From NCBI GenBank assembly GCA_020852835.1, contig JADZAC010000085.1, positions 1-64,000 on the forward strand: a DNA stretch of 64,000 nt, read 5' to 3'. Under the pieces are notes generated by a model. It ran no database searches. It was not told where the DNA came from and saw nothing but the letters and a program-made list of their open reading frames with translations. A program made the translations under genes and the position numbers. Origin of the DNA: Flavobacteriales bacterium (lineage in GTDB: Bacteria > Bacteroidota > Bacteroidia > Flavobacteriales_F > PHOS-HE28). Shown here in pieces: positions 8,048-16,600 of this stretch (within the stretch, counting starts at the first letter, position 1; each line of letters opens with the position of its first letter).

Positions 8048-9388
8048 ATGGCCGCAATGTGCAGACAGCTCATCCTCACAACGGCATTGTTGGCCTCCGT
8101 GCCGCTGTGCTGCCAGCCGCAGGCCAATGGGCGCGAACTGGGCTTCGCCGTTTCCACCGCGCAGGACGGCAACATCGTGGAGGCCGTGGCCAAGGCGCAG
8201 GCCGCCTGCATGTCGGTGGTCCACATTTCGGTGGCGTGGAAGGAATTGCGCCCGGCCAACGGGCAATGGAACGCTTCCGTGCTGGGCGATCTGGACCTGA
8301 TCAACACCTTCTTCGCAGCGCTTGGGGTGAAGGTGGAGCTGCAGGTGCAGCTGGTGAACACCGTAGTGAGCGAAGTGCCGGGCGACATTGGTGCGTTGCC
8401 GTACAATGACGCACTGGTGGTGCAGGCCATGCAGGAAACGATGGACACGGTCTTTGCGCACCTGCCCGATGTGGAGCTGGCCGCGCTCAACATCAGCAAC
8501 GAAAGTGACGCGTACTGGGGCACGGATGCCGCACGCTACACGCAGTTTGCGGGTTTCCTTGCCGCAGTGAAGCCGCACGCCAAAGCCCTTTATTCCGCCA
8601 GCCACGCCGGCGACACGCTCAGCGTAGGCACCACCTTCACCTGGGGCGGGTTGACCAACCCGGCGATAGCCCCGTTGTGCCAGATCGCCAACGCCGCAGC
8701 CGACCACATTTCCGCCACCTATTACGGCATTGAGGATGATTTCACCGTGAAGCCGCCCACGGACGTGATCCAAGACCTCGGCATGCTGGACAGCATGCAT
8801 CCCGGCATACACCCCATCCGCCTGGCGGAGATCGGCTATCCCACCGGTGCCCTGTGCGCCGGCAGCGAGCCCTTGCAAAGCCAGTTCGTTGATGCGGTGT
8901 TCACCGCCTGGGACCAGCATTTGGACCGGATCAACTACATGGGCTGGTTTGCGCTCACCGACCTGGACAGCGCCACGGTGGCCGCGCTCGGAACCTACTA
9001 CGGCCTCGCAGAGCCGGTTTTCCTGGAGTACTTGCGCACCCTGGGCCTGCGCACCTGGCCGGGCGGTGGCACCGACAAGATCGCGTACAACACGCTGCTC
9101 TGTGAACTGCAGGTGCGCGGCTTCTGCGCCACAACGTGCATGCTGGGCATTGAGGAACCGGCGATCGAACGGGTGCGCATTGCACCCAATCCCGCGCATG
9201 ACCGGATCAGGGTCACCGTCAGCAACACACGCAGGGGAACATCCGTCCGCTTCCTGGCCATGGACGGCAGGGAGGTGTTGCAGCTTCCGCTCGCACCCGA
9301 ATTGGACGTATCCGCGCTCCCTGCTGGCAGTTACATCGTGCTGGTGCAGGGCGACGCACCTTGCCTGCTGGTGATCGCGGGCCGTTGA
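8048..9388 (+). CDS. Secreted (beta/alpha)8 glycosidase-like protein with T9SS type A sorting domain
   Basis: I start at the ATG at 8048 (MAAMCRQLILTTALLASVPL), which gives a signal peptide; an upstream start at 7973 would bury it. The 446-residue protein has an N-terminal half with TIM-barrel features: HISVAWKELRP near the first strands, LNISNESDAYWG, where the Asn-Glu pair resembles the acid/base of clan A glycosidases, and PIRLAEIGYPTGA, where Glu could be the nucleophile. Residues from about 375 (VRIAPNPAHDRIRV to the end, with LPAGSYIVLVQGD) form a type A sorting domain. It is probably a secreted glycan-active enzyme; the substrate cannot be told. It is divergent from the ECF operon at 7921. 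Confidence 0.75.
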   Translation: MAAMCRQLILTTALLASVPLCCQPQANGRELGFAVSTAQDGNIVEAVAKAQAACMSVVHISVAWKELRPANGQWNASVLGDLDLINTFFAALGVKVELQVQLVNTVVSEVPGDIGALPYNDALVVQAMQETMDTVFAHLPDVELAALNISNESDAYWGTDAARYTQFAGFLAAVKPHAKALYSASHAGDTLSVGTTFTWGGLTNPAIAPLCQIANAAADHISATYYGIEDDFTVKPPTDVIQDLGMLDSMHPGIHPIRLAEIGYPTGALCAGSEPLQSQFVDAVFTAWDQHLDRINYMGWFALTDLDSATVAALGTYYGLAEPVFLEYLRTLGLRTWPGGGTDKIAYNTLLCELQVRGFCATTCMLGIEEPAIERVRIAPNPAHDRIRVTVSNTRRGTSVRFLAMDGREVLQLPLAPELDVSALPAGSYIVLVQGDAPCLLVIAGR

Positions 9389-9405
9389 CCGCTATTACTT
9401 CTTGC

Positions 9406-9445
9406 TTCGCAAACGCAAGAGCACGTTCCGTGCTTGCTTTGCGAA
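9406..9445 (+). terminator. Imperfect hairpin after the glycosidase-like gene
   Basis: TTCGCAAA at 9406-9413 pairs with TTTGCGAA at 9438-9445, and inside it AGCACG pairs with CGTGCT around a TTC loop, with a bulged region between. It starts 17 bases after the stop codon and ends 31 bases before ppa. There is no clear T-run, so termination is inferred from placement. Confidence 0.4.
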
Positions 9446-9476
9446 TGAACTCTTCTGAACAAGCGGCATCAAGCAC

Positions 9477-10004
9477 ATGACGAACCTGGAACTCCTCCCC
9501 GCGCTACTGCCCAACGGCAACGCACAGGCCGTGATCGAGATCCCTGCCGGTACCAGCGATAAGCGGCAGTACAACCCGGCGAACAACACCTTCCCGGTGG
9601 ACCTGCGCCGGGGCGTGCCCCGCCGCATCAAGTTCCTGCCGTACCCGGCCAATTACGGCTTCATCCCGGGCACACGCATGGACAAGGCCCAGGGTGGCGA
9701 TGGTGATGCGCTGGACATCTTCGTGCTCTGTGCGGGCGTGCCCAGCGGCACGGTGCTGGAGGTGGAGCCCATCGGCATCATTGAACTGCTGGACGCGAAT
9801 GAGCGCGATGACAAGGTGATCGCCTTGCCCATTGACCCGGCGCTGCGCACCGTGGAGGCCAGCGACATTCAAGAGCTGCCGCAGGCCGCGCGTGACATCA
9901 TGGTTGCTTGGCTGCTGAACTACGACCCCGAGGACGGCGCGAAGCTGGTGGGCGTGAAGGGCAAGGCCGAGGCCATCGCGGCGATCAGGAGGTGGATGGT
10001 GTGA
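9477..10004 (+). CDS. ppa: Inorganic pyrophosphatase (family I)
   Basis: The 175-residue protein matches the length of bacterial family I enzymes. The signature DGDALDIFVL with the preceding GGD supplies the metal-binding aspartates, and FPVDLRRGVPRRIKFLPYPA and NYGFIPGT are also typical. It hydrolyses pyrophosphate to two phosphates in the cytoplasm and so pulls biosynthetic reactions, including aminoacylation, forward. It converges with pheT, whose stop lies only seven bases away, so the two transcripts must overlap unless terminated inside the genes. The ATG is well placed, since the first strand (TNLELLPALLPNG) follows at once. Confidence 0.93.
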   Translation: MTNLELLPALLPNGNAQAVIEIPAGTSDKRQYNPANNTFPVDLRRGVPRRIKFLPYPANYGFIPGTRMDKAQGGDGDALDIFVLCAGVPSGTVLEVEPIGIIELLDANERDDKVIALPIDPALRTVEASDIQELPQAARDIMVAWLLNYDPEDGAKLVGVKGKAEAIAAIRRWMV

Positions 10005-10010
10005 TCCCGC

Positions 10011-12449
10011 TCACCCCCGCAACTCCGCCCCTGTTTCCTTTTCCAGTGCCTGGCGGATGCGGCCCATGGCCTTCTCCACCTGCTCGTCGGTGAGGGTCTT
10101 CTCCGGATCCTGCAACACGAAGCTCAGCGCATAGCTCTTCTTGCCCGCAGGCAGCTTGTCCCCTTCATACACGTCGAAGAGGCCCACGGACCGCAGCAAC
10201 TTGTGCTCGGCATGGAAGGCGATGCGCTCCAAGGCGGCATACTCCACCGCACCATCAAGCAGCAGGCTCAGGTCGCGGCGCACGGCAGGAAACTTGGCCA
10301 CCTCGCAGTAGGTAACGCTGCCCTTGCGCAGCAGCCCCACCAGTTCCGCATCCCACAACTCGGCGTAGCAAGCGGGTTGGTGCACCTCGAATGCTTTCGC
10401 CACGTCCGGCCTCACTTCGCCCAACAAAGCCAACGTTCGTTTGCCGTACCTGACCTCCACCGCAGTGCCACAAAGGGGATGCTCCACGGCGGCGTATGTA
10501 CTTTGATGGGCCCAGCCAAGCCGCCTCATCAGCAGCTCCACCTCTGCCTTCACATCGGCCAGCTCAACCTGGCGTGCCTTGCCGCGCCAGCTTTCTGTTT
10601 GTTGTTGGCCGGTGACCAGCAGGGCGGTGCGTTCATGCTCCGTGGTCGCGCCATCGGCTTTCACCGCGTACGTGCGTCCCTGTTCAAAGAAGCGCAGATC
10701 GTGTTGCTGCCGTGCCAAGTTGTGCGCGGCGCTTTGCAGCAGGCCGAAGAGCAGGGTGGGGCGAAGCACGTCCAGCTCGGCGCTGAGGGGGTTCTTCAAC
10801 TTCACCAGTTCCTTTTCCTGCGCCGCGCCCAAGGCCACGGTCCGGGCGCCGTTCACCAACGAAGGCGTCATCACCTCACGGTAGCCGCGGGCGGCCAAAT
10901 GTTGCGCCAAGCGCACCCCGACGCCTTCCCCGCTGACCTCGGGGTGCAGCACGGCCGGCAGCTTGAGGCATTCGGGAATGGGCACTTGGTCGAAGCCATG
11001 GATGCGCAGCACCTCTTCCACCAGATCGGCCTCGCGCAGCACGTCCACGCGGTAGGGAGGCACCTGCACGCGCACGCTTTCCGCACCGTGCTGCAACATG
11101 CGGCAGTCCAGCAGCTCCAGGATCCGCACCACGGCTTGCGGGGCAATGGTCACCCCGCAAAGGCGGTCCACCGTAGCAAAGCGCAGCTCAATTTCGGCCC
11201 AGGGGAGCGGTTGGGCCAGATCGAATACCGCCGAGCTGACGCGGGCACCCGCAATTTCCTTCAGCAGCAGCGCAGTACGCTTGATCGCGTACACGGTGAT
11301 CTCCGGGTCCACGCCGCGCTCAAAACGGAATGAGGCATCGGTATTGAGGCCGTGCCTGCGTGCCGTGCGCCGGATGGTGACGGCATCGAAGCAGGCGCTC
11401 TCCAGGAAGATGGCGGTGGTGCTTTCGCCCACCCCGCTGTGGGCACCGCCGAAAACGCCGGCAAGGCAGGCGGCGCGTTCCGCATCGGCGATCACCAGGT
11501 CCTCGGGGTGCAGCACGCGGTCTTTGCCGTCCAAGGTGGTGAGGTGCTCACCGGGGGCGGCTCTTCGCACCACGATCCGCCCGCCGTTGAGCTTGTCGGC
11601 ATCGAAAGCATGGAGGGGCTGGCCCAGTTCGTGCTGCACGAAGTTGGTGACGTCCACCACGTTGTTGATGGGCTTCAGGCCGATGCTTTGCAAGCGTTCC
11701 TGCAACCAGGCAGGCGATGGACCCACCCGGATGTTGGTGAGCGTAAGCCCGGCATATCGCGGGCAAGCAGCGGTGTCACGTACTTCCACCGGAACCGTGC
11801 GCAGGTCATCGTCTTGCCGGAAGGCATCCACGGCAGGCAGCAGCACACGGGCGTTGGCACCGGTGCGCGCCACCAGGGCCGCTACCAGGTCGCGGGCCAC
11901 GCCCCAATGCCCCAGTGCGTCGGAGCGGTTGGGTGTAAGGCCGATCTCGAAAACGGAATCGCTCTTCAATTCCAACTGCGCGGCAGCCGGGGTGCCGATA
12001 ACGGCAACGGGATCCAGCACCATGATGCCGGCGTGGTCAGCGCCCAGTCCCAGCTCATCGGCGGCGCAGATCATACCGTGGCTTTCCACCCCGCGGATCT
12101 TGGCCTTTTTGATCGTGAAGGGCTCGCCGGCGGCCGGATGCAGGGTGGTGCCCACCGTGGCCACAAGCACCTTTTGGCCTGCCGCCACATTGGGTGCGCC
12201 GCACACGATCTGCGATGGGGTGCCTTCCCCGATGTTCACCGAGCACACCTGCAGGCGATCGGCGCCGGGGTGTTTTTCACAACTGAGCACTTCTCCCACC
12301 ACCACACCGGCCAGCATGCCCGGAACGGGTTCCACGGGTTCCACGCTCTCCACCTCCAGGCCGGTGCTGGTGAGTAGGGCCGCCACCTCCCGTGGTGCCA
12401 AGGGGCCTGCATCGGCCAACGTACGGAGCCAGTTCCATGAAATGCGCAT
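10011..12449 (-). CDS. pheT: Phenylalanine-tRNA ligase beta subunit
   Basis: The 812-residue protein has the full domain order of PheT. It has an N-terminal MRISWNWLRTLADAGPL segment, an EMAP/OB-type tRNA-binding domain at about 40-150 (VGEVLSCEKHPGADRLQVC), the B3/4 editing domain around 200-370 (ALGHWGVARDLVAAL and following), the B5 domain around 400-480, the catalytic-like core, and the C-terminal anticodon-binding FDX-ACB domain (CEVAKFPAVRRDLSLLLDGA to the end). With PheS (not in this window) it forms the alpha2-beta2 enzyme charging tRNA-Phe; the B3/4 domain clears mischarged Tyr. The gene stands alone, separated from pheS. Confidence 0.96.
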   Translation of the reverse strand: MRISWNWLRTLADAGPLAPREVAALLTSTGLEVESVEPVEPVPGMLAGVVVGEVLSCEKHPGADRLQVCSVNIGEGTPSQIVCGAPNVAAGQKVLVATVGTTLHPAAGEPFTIKKAKIRGVESHGMICAADELGLGADHAGIMVLDPVAVIGTPAAAQLELKSDSVFEIGLTPNRSDALGHWGVARDLVAALVARTGANARVLLPAVDAFRQDDDLRTVPVEVRDTAACPRYAGLTLTNIRVGPSPAWLQERLQSIGLKPINNVVDVTNFVQHELGQPLHAFDADKLNGGRIVVRRAAPGEHLTTLDGKDRVLHPEDLVIADAERAACLAGVFGGAHSGVGESTTAIFLESACFDAVTIRRTARRHGLNTDASFRFERGVDPEITVYAIKRTALLLKEIAGARVSSAVFDLAQPLPWAEIELRFATVDRLCGVTIAPQAVVRILELLDCRMLQHGAESVRVQVPPYRVDVLREADLVEEVLRIHGFDQVPIPECLKLPAVLHPEVSGEGVGVRLAQHLAARGYREVMTPSLVNGARTVALGAAQEKELVKLKNPLSAELDVLRPTLLFGLLQSAAHNLARQQHDLRFFEQGRTYAVKADGATTEHERTALLVTGQQQTESWRGKARQVELADVKAEVELLMRRLGWAHQSTYAAVEHPLCGTAVEVRYGKRTLALLGEVRPDVAKAFEVHQPACYAELWDAELVGLLRKGSVTYCEVAKFPAVRRDLSLLLDGAVEYAALERIAFHAEHKLLRSVGLFDVYEGDKLPAGKKSYALSFVLQDPEKTLTDEQVEKAMGRIRQALEKETGAELRG

Positions 12450-12468
12450 ACCTCAACGGAATAGTGCG

Positions 12469-12476
12469 CGAAAGTA
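12469..12476 (-). promoter_or_regulatory. Putative -7 box for pheT
   Basis: On the minus strand this reads TACTTTCG, one change from TAnnTTTG. Transcription would start near 12462, about a dozen bases before the pheT ATG. No -33 TTG is seen at the usual spacing. Confidence 0.35.
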
Positions 12477-12908
12477 GCGGCAATCGGCCGATGGTTTCCG
12501 CCAAGTGCTGCGGTCAGCGCGCGGGGAAGCTCTGCCTGACGCGAGAAATGGTGCGACGCCCCGGGGCGGTATTTCGCCAGTGATGGCACGCTGCGTTCTG
12601 TGGCCCGCTTGGGTGCTGCCCGTGGGCGGTTCCGCCCGTGACCCCGGAGCGGGCAAGGGCGATCGCGTCAAGTTCCCCATGCTGTGTGTTATCTGCGATT
12701 GCGGCATTCTTCCGGGCCGGATCCCGGCAGAATTCCTAACCCCGGCGCTGTGTAACACCCATCGAGGGTTCCAATGGCACCACTAGGCTTGGCCCCAGCG
12801 AGGTCGTACATCGTGGCACTTGCGGCAGGGAAGGAGTTCCAGCCCCGGAGGGTGAGGTACAGGTCCCCCTATTCACGCCTTGCGGATGCGCTTGCCCTGG
12901 GCGCATTA
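12477..12908. other. Non-coding stretch upstream of mobile element copy A
   Basis: No convincing gene is seen. The last 24 bases (12885-12908, GATGCGCTTGCCCTGGGCGC and ATTA) repeat almost exactly at 13555-13578. The first part of that repeat looks like the right terminus of another element of the same family facing the left end of copy A. Confidence 0.5.
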
Positions 12909-13066
12909 GGGCAAACGCATCTAATAATTCCTCCTCATGGGCCATTGAGGGTCCATGGATCATCTTGATGATCGTTGGATCTGTCTTTGCACTTGGCGCT
13001 GGATGGCAAGGCCTAAGACCTTCATGATGCAGCTGCTCCTTGGGTGCCTCTTCCAAGGGCCAAAGG

Positions 13067-13115
13067 CCCGCAACATGCAAGCCCATGGCACCGCCATGGG
13101 CTTGCATGTTGCGGG
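13067..13115 (+). repeat. Perfect 23-bp hairpin inside copy A
   Basis: 13067-13089 is the exact inverse of 13093-13115, with a three-base loop ACC. The inner core is CCCATGGCACCGCCATGGG. Copy B has the same hairpin with a few changes, including pairs that would be G:U in RNA. The same core recurs at 13217-13257 with different arms. Confidence 0.85.
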
Positions 13116-13216
13116 TCCGAGCGGGGCTGAAGGCCACGCACATAGGCCAGGTAGACCGGGGCAATGAAAGACAAGGCTCATGATGTTCCGGGCCTACAGC
13201 CCTCTGCCGCATCTAC

Positions 13217-13257
13217 GCACACTTCAGCCCATGGCACCGCCATGGGCTGAAGTGTGC
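13217..13257 (+). repeat. Perfect 19-bp hairpin inside copy A, absent from copy B
   Basis: 13217-13235 is the exact inverse of 13239-13257 around the loop ACC. The core AGCCCATGGCACCGCCATGG is the same as in the hairpin at 13067-13115, but the outer arm (GCACACTTC) is local sequence duplicated in inverted form. Copy B reads straight through from CACACTTCAG to CACGGTGTTGG, so this hairpin was added in copy A. Confidence 0.85.
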
Positions 13258-13338
13258 CGTGCCTTCAGCACGGCATTGGCCATTGTACTGAGCGGGATCA
13301 GCCCAGTTCAAGGCCTATCGGGCGCGCTCATTCAACCA

Positions 13339-13501
13339 AGAGCCTGTTCAGGATCTCTTGAACGAAGGACTCCGTGGCTATTTTTCGTTCAGGCGAAGCC
13401 GGAAAATCATCGCGTAGCGGTGTCTACGGGATCATTTTCCGGTGAAGCAAGGGCGGAAAAGAGACCGGAGGACGAGTTTGAAGAGATCCTAAACAGGCTC
13501 T
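13339..13501 (+). mobile_element. Nested 163-bp inverted-repeat element (MITE-like)
   Basis: The two ends are inverse copies over about 25 bases: the left begins AGAGCCTGTTCAGGATCTC and the right ends GAGATCCTAAACAGGCTCT. A second, inner inverse pair (CCGGAAAATCATC against GATCATTTTCCGG) makes most of the unit foldable. Copy B lacks it at the equivalent place. The flanks are too short to define a target duplication. It has no coding capacity. Ends starting GAGCCTGTT are common in IS5-type elements from general knowledge, so it may be a non-autonomous derivative; that is inference. Confidence 0.6.
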
Positions 13502-13621
13502 AAGGGCCAAGGCATTATTGAGCCAGGTTTGAATGATGGCCGGCCCGTAGTTTAGATGCGCTTGCCTTGGGCGCATTAGCGGATCTGCCGGGCATGTGTA
13601 AATTGGCTCGTTCATCCGCGA

Positions 13622-16600
13622 ATGAGTTGGCGCCCATTTTTTCCGTCACAGGCGTGCGCCATGGTGGCCATGTTGTGGTTGGTGCCAAAGCCCGGGCAAG
13701 CACAACTGACCGCAGATGCGGGCAATGATGTGGTGATCTGCGCAGGCAGCCCGACAACCTTGGGCGGGGCGGCGGCCACCGGAGGCGTGCCACCGTACAC
13801 ATACGCGTGGACGCCGGCGGCGGGCCTGAGCAGTGCTATGGGATTGCATCCCCAGTGCACGGCCACCGCCACCACTACCTACACGCTTACTGCCACGGAT
13901 GCCAACGGCCTCTCCGGTACCAGCCAGGTTACCGTGACGGTCAAGCCGGTGCCCGCGGTCAACCTTGCCTGCACCAATGCCACCAGCTCCATGTACGGCG
14001 GGGTGCTCACCTTCAGCGTGTGCGGATTGGGCGCAAATCCCTACAACTTCGATTTCGTGGATGCCACATCGGCGTTGCCTGGGGCCAGCTATTCGATCAC
14101 ATGGGGAAACGGGCAGAACGGGACCTTCGGAAGCAGTGGTTGGAGCGCCACCGAGCAGTTCCCCTTCGGGCTGAGCACCGGCAGCTATACGGTGCAACAA
14201 CCGGCGCCGAACAACTGCAGCATTACCGTGCCCTTCAATGTGTTCGTGGGGGAGGTGCCCTTGGGCGGCCTCAGCGTGGTGTCCAATTCCTCGGTGTGCA
14301 CCGGCAGTCCGGTCAGTTTTGAGTGGAACAACTTCAGCAGCAACCCGCCGGGCACCCTCTATATCGTGAACTACGGCGATGGGAACATCGATACGTTGCC
14401 GCAGCCTCCACAAGCCGCCTTCGATCACGTCTACACGCAATCCTCCTGTGCCGTGGGAGGCGAGTATACCATCGCGTGGAGCATCACCAACCCCTGCGAT
14501 GTCCGTACCGGTTCCATCAACCAGATCCGGGTGTCGGGCGCGCCGGTGGCGGACTTCACCATCACGCCCAACGACACGGCCTGCGTGAACAGCACCGTGT
14601 ATTTCAATGACATCAGCCAGGGAACGCAGGCGCCGGCATGCGTGGGGCCCAAGCATATCTGGTCCATCAGCCCGGCCACCGGATGGAACGCCGCCGGGGC
14701 GATGGGAAGCACCAACGGCCAACCTGCGGTGCCGGGCGTGTGGACCAGCGGGGCGGCCTCGCTCGGGGTCACCTTCAATACTCCGGGCACCTATACGGTG
14801 ACCGATGTGGCCGGCAACATCTGTTCGGTGGACACGGTGGTGCGCACCATCTGCGTGGAACAACCGCCGCAACCGGCCTTCACCGTATCGGCCACCACGG
14901 GCTGCACCCCGCTGGTGGTGAACACGAACAACACCAGCACCAGCCCCAACAGTTGTTCCACGCGCTACAACTGGAGTGCTGCCGCCAACAGTGCCGCATG
15001 CGGCGGTACGGCCGCTGCAGCATTCAGCGGGGGTACCAACGCAGGCACCTTCGAACCCCAGTTCACCCTCACGGGGGGCGGGAGCTATACCCTGCTTTTG
15101 CAGGCCATCAACAGTTGCGGCACCTACCCCGTAAGCCAGGTGGTGAACGTGGGCGCCCCGCCCCAGGTGGCCTTGAACGCTCCCGGTACCATTTGTGAAG
15201 GGCAGGCCATCAGCCCTGCAGCCACCTTCAATGCCTGCGGCACCCCCATTACCGGTTACTGGTGGAGCACGGCCGGGGGCAACCCCGCCAACAGCAGCTC
15301 ACAGGTGCCGGGGGCGATCACCTACGCGGCCCCGGGCGGCTACACCGTCATAGCCTCGGCGTTTTCCGCATGCAGCTCCGGTATGGCCAGCGTGCCCCTC
15401 ACCGTGGCCCCGTTGCCTGCCGCACCTGTGGTGGGCGGACCCATCACCTTGTGCGTAGGGGAGGACCTCCAGCTTTCCGCGGCACCGGTGCCCGGAGTTA
15501 CCTTCCAGTGGACAGGCCCCAACGGCTTTTCCTCCGCGCTGTCCAACCCCATGATCAACGGGGTGACCGCGGCGGCGCAAGGCACCTACACCGTTACCGC
15601 CATGGCAGGCAGCTGCAGCGGTCCTTCCAGCACTGTGGTTGTAACGGTGAACCCGGCGCCGGTGCTGGGCATCTCACCGGCAAATCCGGCGGTATGCGCC
15701 GGAGATCCCATAACCCTTATGGGCAGCGGCGGGGCAAACTACCAATGGGAGGTGGGCGGTGTGCCGGTGGGCAGCGGTAGCCCGTTCACCTTTTGGCCTT
15801 CGGTAACGGCCACGGTGGTGCTGCACGGTGATGCCAACGGCTGCAGTGCGGCCACCAGCACCTTGCTCACGGTGCACCCGTTGCCTGCCGTGAATGCCGG
15901 GCCGGACCTGGTATTCTGCGAAAGCACGGCACCCCAGGCCTTGTCGTTTTCTCCGCCGGGCGGAACGTGGAGCGGCAGCCCGGATGTGGACAACGCCGGG
16001 AACTTCACTCCCGCAGCCCAAGGAGGGCATAGCCTGGTGTACACGGTGGTCAGTCCACAAGGATGCATCAATTCGGATGTGGTGCAGGTGACCGTGACCG
16101 CTCCTCCACCCCCGGCCAGCGCCGGTGGCGATACCACCATTTGCCTCAACGCGCCCGCCGTGCAGCTCACTGGATCACCCGGCGGTGGAACCTGGAGCGG
16201 AGCCATCACCAGCGGGGGGCTGTTCACCCCGGCCTCCCCGGGCAGCTTTATCGTGAGCTATGCCTTGGGTTCGGGAAGCTGCTCCACCAGCGATCAAGCC
16301 CAAGTCACCGTATTGCCCTTGCCGGTGATCAACCCCGGGGCGGACCAGCAAGTGTGCATCGATGTCCCGCCCTTTGCGCTGAACGCGACACCCGCCGGGG
16401 GTACGTGGAGCGGTGCGGGGACCAGCGGCGGCAGCTTTGACCCGCTGGCAGCAGCTGCCGGCCCGCATCTGCTCCTTTACTCCTTCACCGATGCGAATGG
16501 CTGTGCCAATACCGCAACGCGCACCATCACCGTAAACGCCCTGCCCGCCGTGCAGGCCGGCAATGATGCCACCTTTTGCGACCAGCCCATGGCCCAAACC

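Larger units (their letters stand above)
12909..13567 (+). mobile_element. Non-coding inverted-repeat element, copy A (carries a nested element)
   Basis: The left end is GGGCAAACGCATCTAAT (12909-12925); the right end TTTAGATGCGCTTGCCT (13551-13567) is its imperfect inverse. The 11 bases TGGGCGCATTA lie directly outside both ends (12898-12908 and 13568-13578), as a target duplication would. The interior matches copy B (34963-35413) closely, apart from an extra hairpin (13217-13257) and a 163-base insert (13339-13501). It has no transposase. On the minus strand a stretch coding KTDPTIIKMIHGPSMAHEE is conserved between copies A and B, where three of the four base changes just beyond it are synonymous. 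It may be a vestige of a parent gene. Confidence 0.7.

Noticed and set aside
12736-13212. A 158-codon minus-strand frame in mobile element copy A as a gene
   Set aside because: Most of it crosses the hairpins and non-element flank; only one short stretch is shared with copy B. It is treated as a possible vestige, not a gene.
12960-13260. Hairpins in copy A as tRNA or a structured regulatory RNA
   Set aside because: No cloverleaf or acceptor stem fits; the perfect stems with three-base loops and their different arms look like DNA-level inverted duplications.
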